Positions 37,726 through 38,434 of a stretch of 38,434 nucleotides of DNA are shown piece by piece. Both the position numbers and the translations under genes were made by a program. Positions within the stretch are counted from its first letter, which is position 1, and every line of letters starts with the position of its first letter. The DNA is from Acinetobacter gyllenbergii CIP 110306 = MTCC 11365 (GTDB taxonomy: Bacteria; Pseudomonadota; Gammaproteobacteria; Pseudomonadales; Moraxellaceae). The notes below the pieces were generated by a model, which made no database searches, was not told the origin of the DNA, and was given only the letters and a program-made list of their open reading frames with translations. Where the stretch lies: positions 1 to 38,434 of the forward strand of contig NZ_ATGG01000021.1 in assembly GCF_000413855.1 (NCBI RefSeq), written 5' to 3'.

Positions 37726-38131
37726 TTCTAACTCCTTATAAAAAATTCAAATTTATGCAAGTAAACATCTCATTCTGCCCGATTTCTAGTATTTATTTCA
37801 TAAAACGCAGTTTTTAGCTGATAAAAGAAATTCAGCACAAATTTATGTTCTCTATAGAGTCTCGTGACTTTTAGAAGTAATAAAGTAACAAGATGGATTA
37901 ACTAATTGTTTTATATAATTTAAATACCTTACAAAAAAAGGTAAATATTTGTAATAACAAAAGTAATATTTCATAAGCATTTGTTTTTAAAGCATAAATA
38001 AAATCTGTGAAATGACCTTTTTTAACAGTAAGTAATTACTTAAAAATTTCTTATAAATTACATTGAGTGTATATCGTATTTTATTGAAAATTATAGGTTA
38101 TTGAATAGATATTACTTTATTACTTCTAAAA
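37726..38131. other. AT-rich non-coding region flanked by a 20-bp inverted repeat
   Basis: No gene is seen. TTTTAGAAGTAATAAAGTAA (37869-37888) is repeated perfectly inverted at 38112-38131, enclosing 223 bp of very AT-rich DNA. It may be a MITE-like remnant, a long-range hairpin, or a structured site near attR. The promoter of the SH3 gene should lie in 37740-37860, but no clear hexamers stand out. Confidence 0.55.
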
Positions 38132-38320
38132 TTGACTAACATCAAAATTCTAATAGGATTATCAATTTCACCCTTTTTTCTGATATTTGAGTATTTATCA
38201 ATCATTTTTTTGGGAATGAAATGGGAATATGGGAATGCTTTTATTGGCTATACTGATCAAATAAAAGATTCGAAAATACCATGTGGTATTTATTACAGTA
38301 AGGAGGGAATATTTAAATAA
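38132..38320 (+). CDS. Possible small membrane protein (uncertain)
   Basis: This 62-codon frame opens with TTG and encodes one hydrophobic segment (ILIGLSISPFFLIFEYLSIIFLG) followed by a polar tail. There is no ribosome-binding site at the start, and the frame begins exactly at the edge of the inverted repeat. It may be a broken gene or a chance frame. I list it with low confidence. Confidence 0.25.
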   Translation: MTNIKILIGLSISPFFLIFEYLSIIFLGMKWEYGNAFIGYTDQIKDSKIPCGIYYSKEGIFK

Positions 38321-38339
38321 ATCATTGATATTCAATGAA

Positions 38340-38434
38340 ATGGTCGGAGCAGTAGGATTCGAACCTACGACCCCCTGGTCCCAAACCAGGTGCACTACCA
38401 GGCTGTGCTATGCTCCGAAATTGGGGTGAATGAC
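38340..38434. repeat. attR: attR direct repeat (right prophage boundary)
   Basis: Identical to 1-95 over all 95 bases visible. The window ends within it, so its outer limit and the flanking bacterial DNA are unseen. With attL it defines a prophage unit of about 38.3 kb. Confidence 0.93.
38341..38417 (-). tRNA. tRNA-Pro (anticodon UGG), right copy
   Basis: A complete 77-nt tRNA-Pro(UGG) with encoded CCA, identical to the copy at 2-78. It is the second member of the duplicated tRNA at the prophage ends. The 13 bases beyond the spacer at its 5' side are the CCA end of the upstream tRNA. Confidence 0.95.

Noticed and set aside
38198..38395. Minus-strand frame running through the right tRNA-Pro
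   Set aside because: Its first residues come from translating the tRNA gene, so it is an artefact.

Overview
The window is one complete P2-like (Myoviridae-type) prophage in a low-GC gammaproteobacterial chromosome, most probably Acinetobacter. This is inferred from protein character, AT-rich codon use and gene content; no database was searched. It is bounded by a perfect direct repeat of at least 95 bp (1-95 = 38340-38434). Each copy contains a whole tRNA-Pro(UGG) gene plus the 3' end of a neighbouring tRNA (probably His), so the repeats are attL and attR.

Layout. (1) 120-1523: att flank, int terminator and tyrosine integrase. (2) 1604-9018, minus strand: early/replication operon with three ribbon-helix-helix-like small proteins, a large Toprim primase/helicase, several unknown proteins, a DUF2528 protein, zinc ribbons, a tandem SANT/HTH protein, an SSB and a DnaQ-like exonuclease, ending in a strong terminator at 1556-1587. 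(3) 9019-9453: operator region and divergent CI-like repressor. (4) 9495-10223: two minus-strand genes of unknown role. (5) 10568-13667, plus strand: accessory cassette of a coiled-coil/two-TM protein, a lipoprotein and a putative abortive-infection (PF16872-like) membrane protein, preceded by copies of an operator-like palindrome. (6) 13677-15468: Ogr-type late activator with a small partner gene, then divergent com-dam and a small gene. (7) 15465-33422, minus strand: tail, lysis and head genes in P2 order (D,U,T,E/E',FII,FI | H,I,J,W,V | S,R,endolysin,two holins,X,L,M,N,O). (8) 33607-36434, plus strand: terminase P and portal Q. (9) 36435-38339: terminator, a 52-aa GTG-start ORF, a GC-rich cos-like segment, and an SH3/TM moron gene where P2-like phages often carry defence genes.

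Regulation can be read from the DNA. Three copies of GTTGTATAT-N5-TTTTACAAC lie upstream of FI, upstream of V, and between the divergent O and P genes, which is where P2 late promoters sit; they are the likely binding sites of the Ogr-like protein. A different palindrome (ATAGTGA-N-TCACTAT) sits between repressor and early operon, recurs in pairs before two genes of the accessory cassette, and occurs once beside int. The phage combines a P2 virion module with a non-P2 replication module: no gpA-type rolling-circle initiator is present.

The most interesting items are: (a) an overlapping com-dam pair in which a perfect 8-bp stem buries the dam ribosome-binding site, recalling the Mu com-mom switch; (b) the accessory cassette, whose promoters seem tied to phage immunity; (c) an uncharacterised SH3/TM repeat protein beside attR; and (d) a beta-helix tailspike that looks like a capsule depolymerase.
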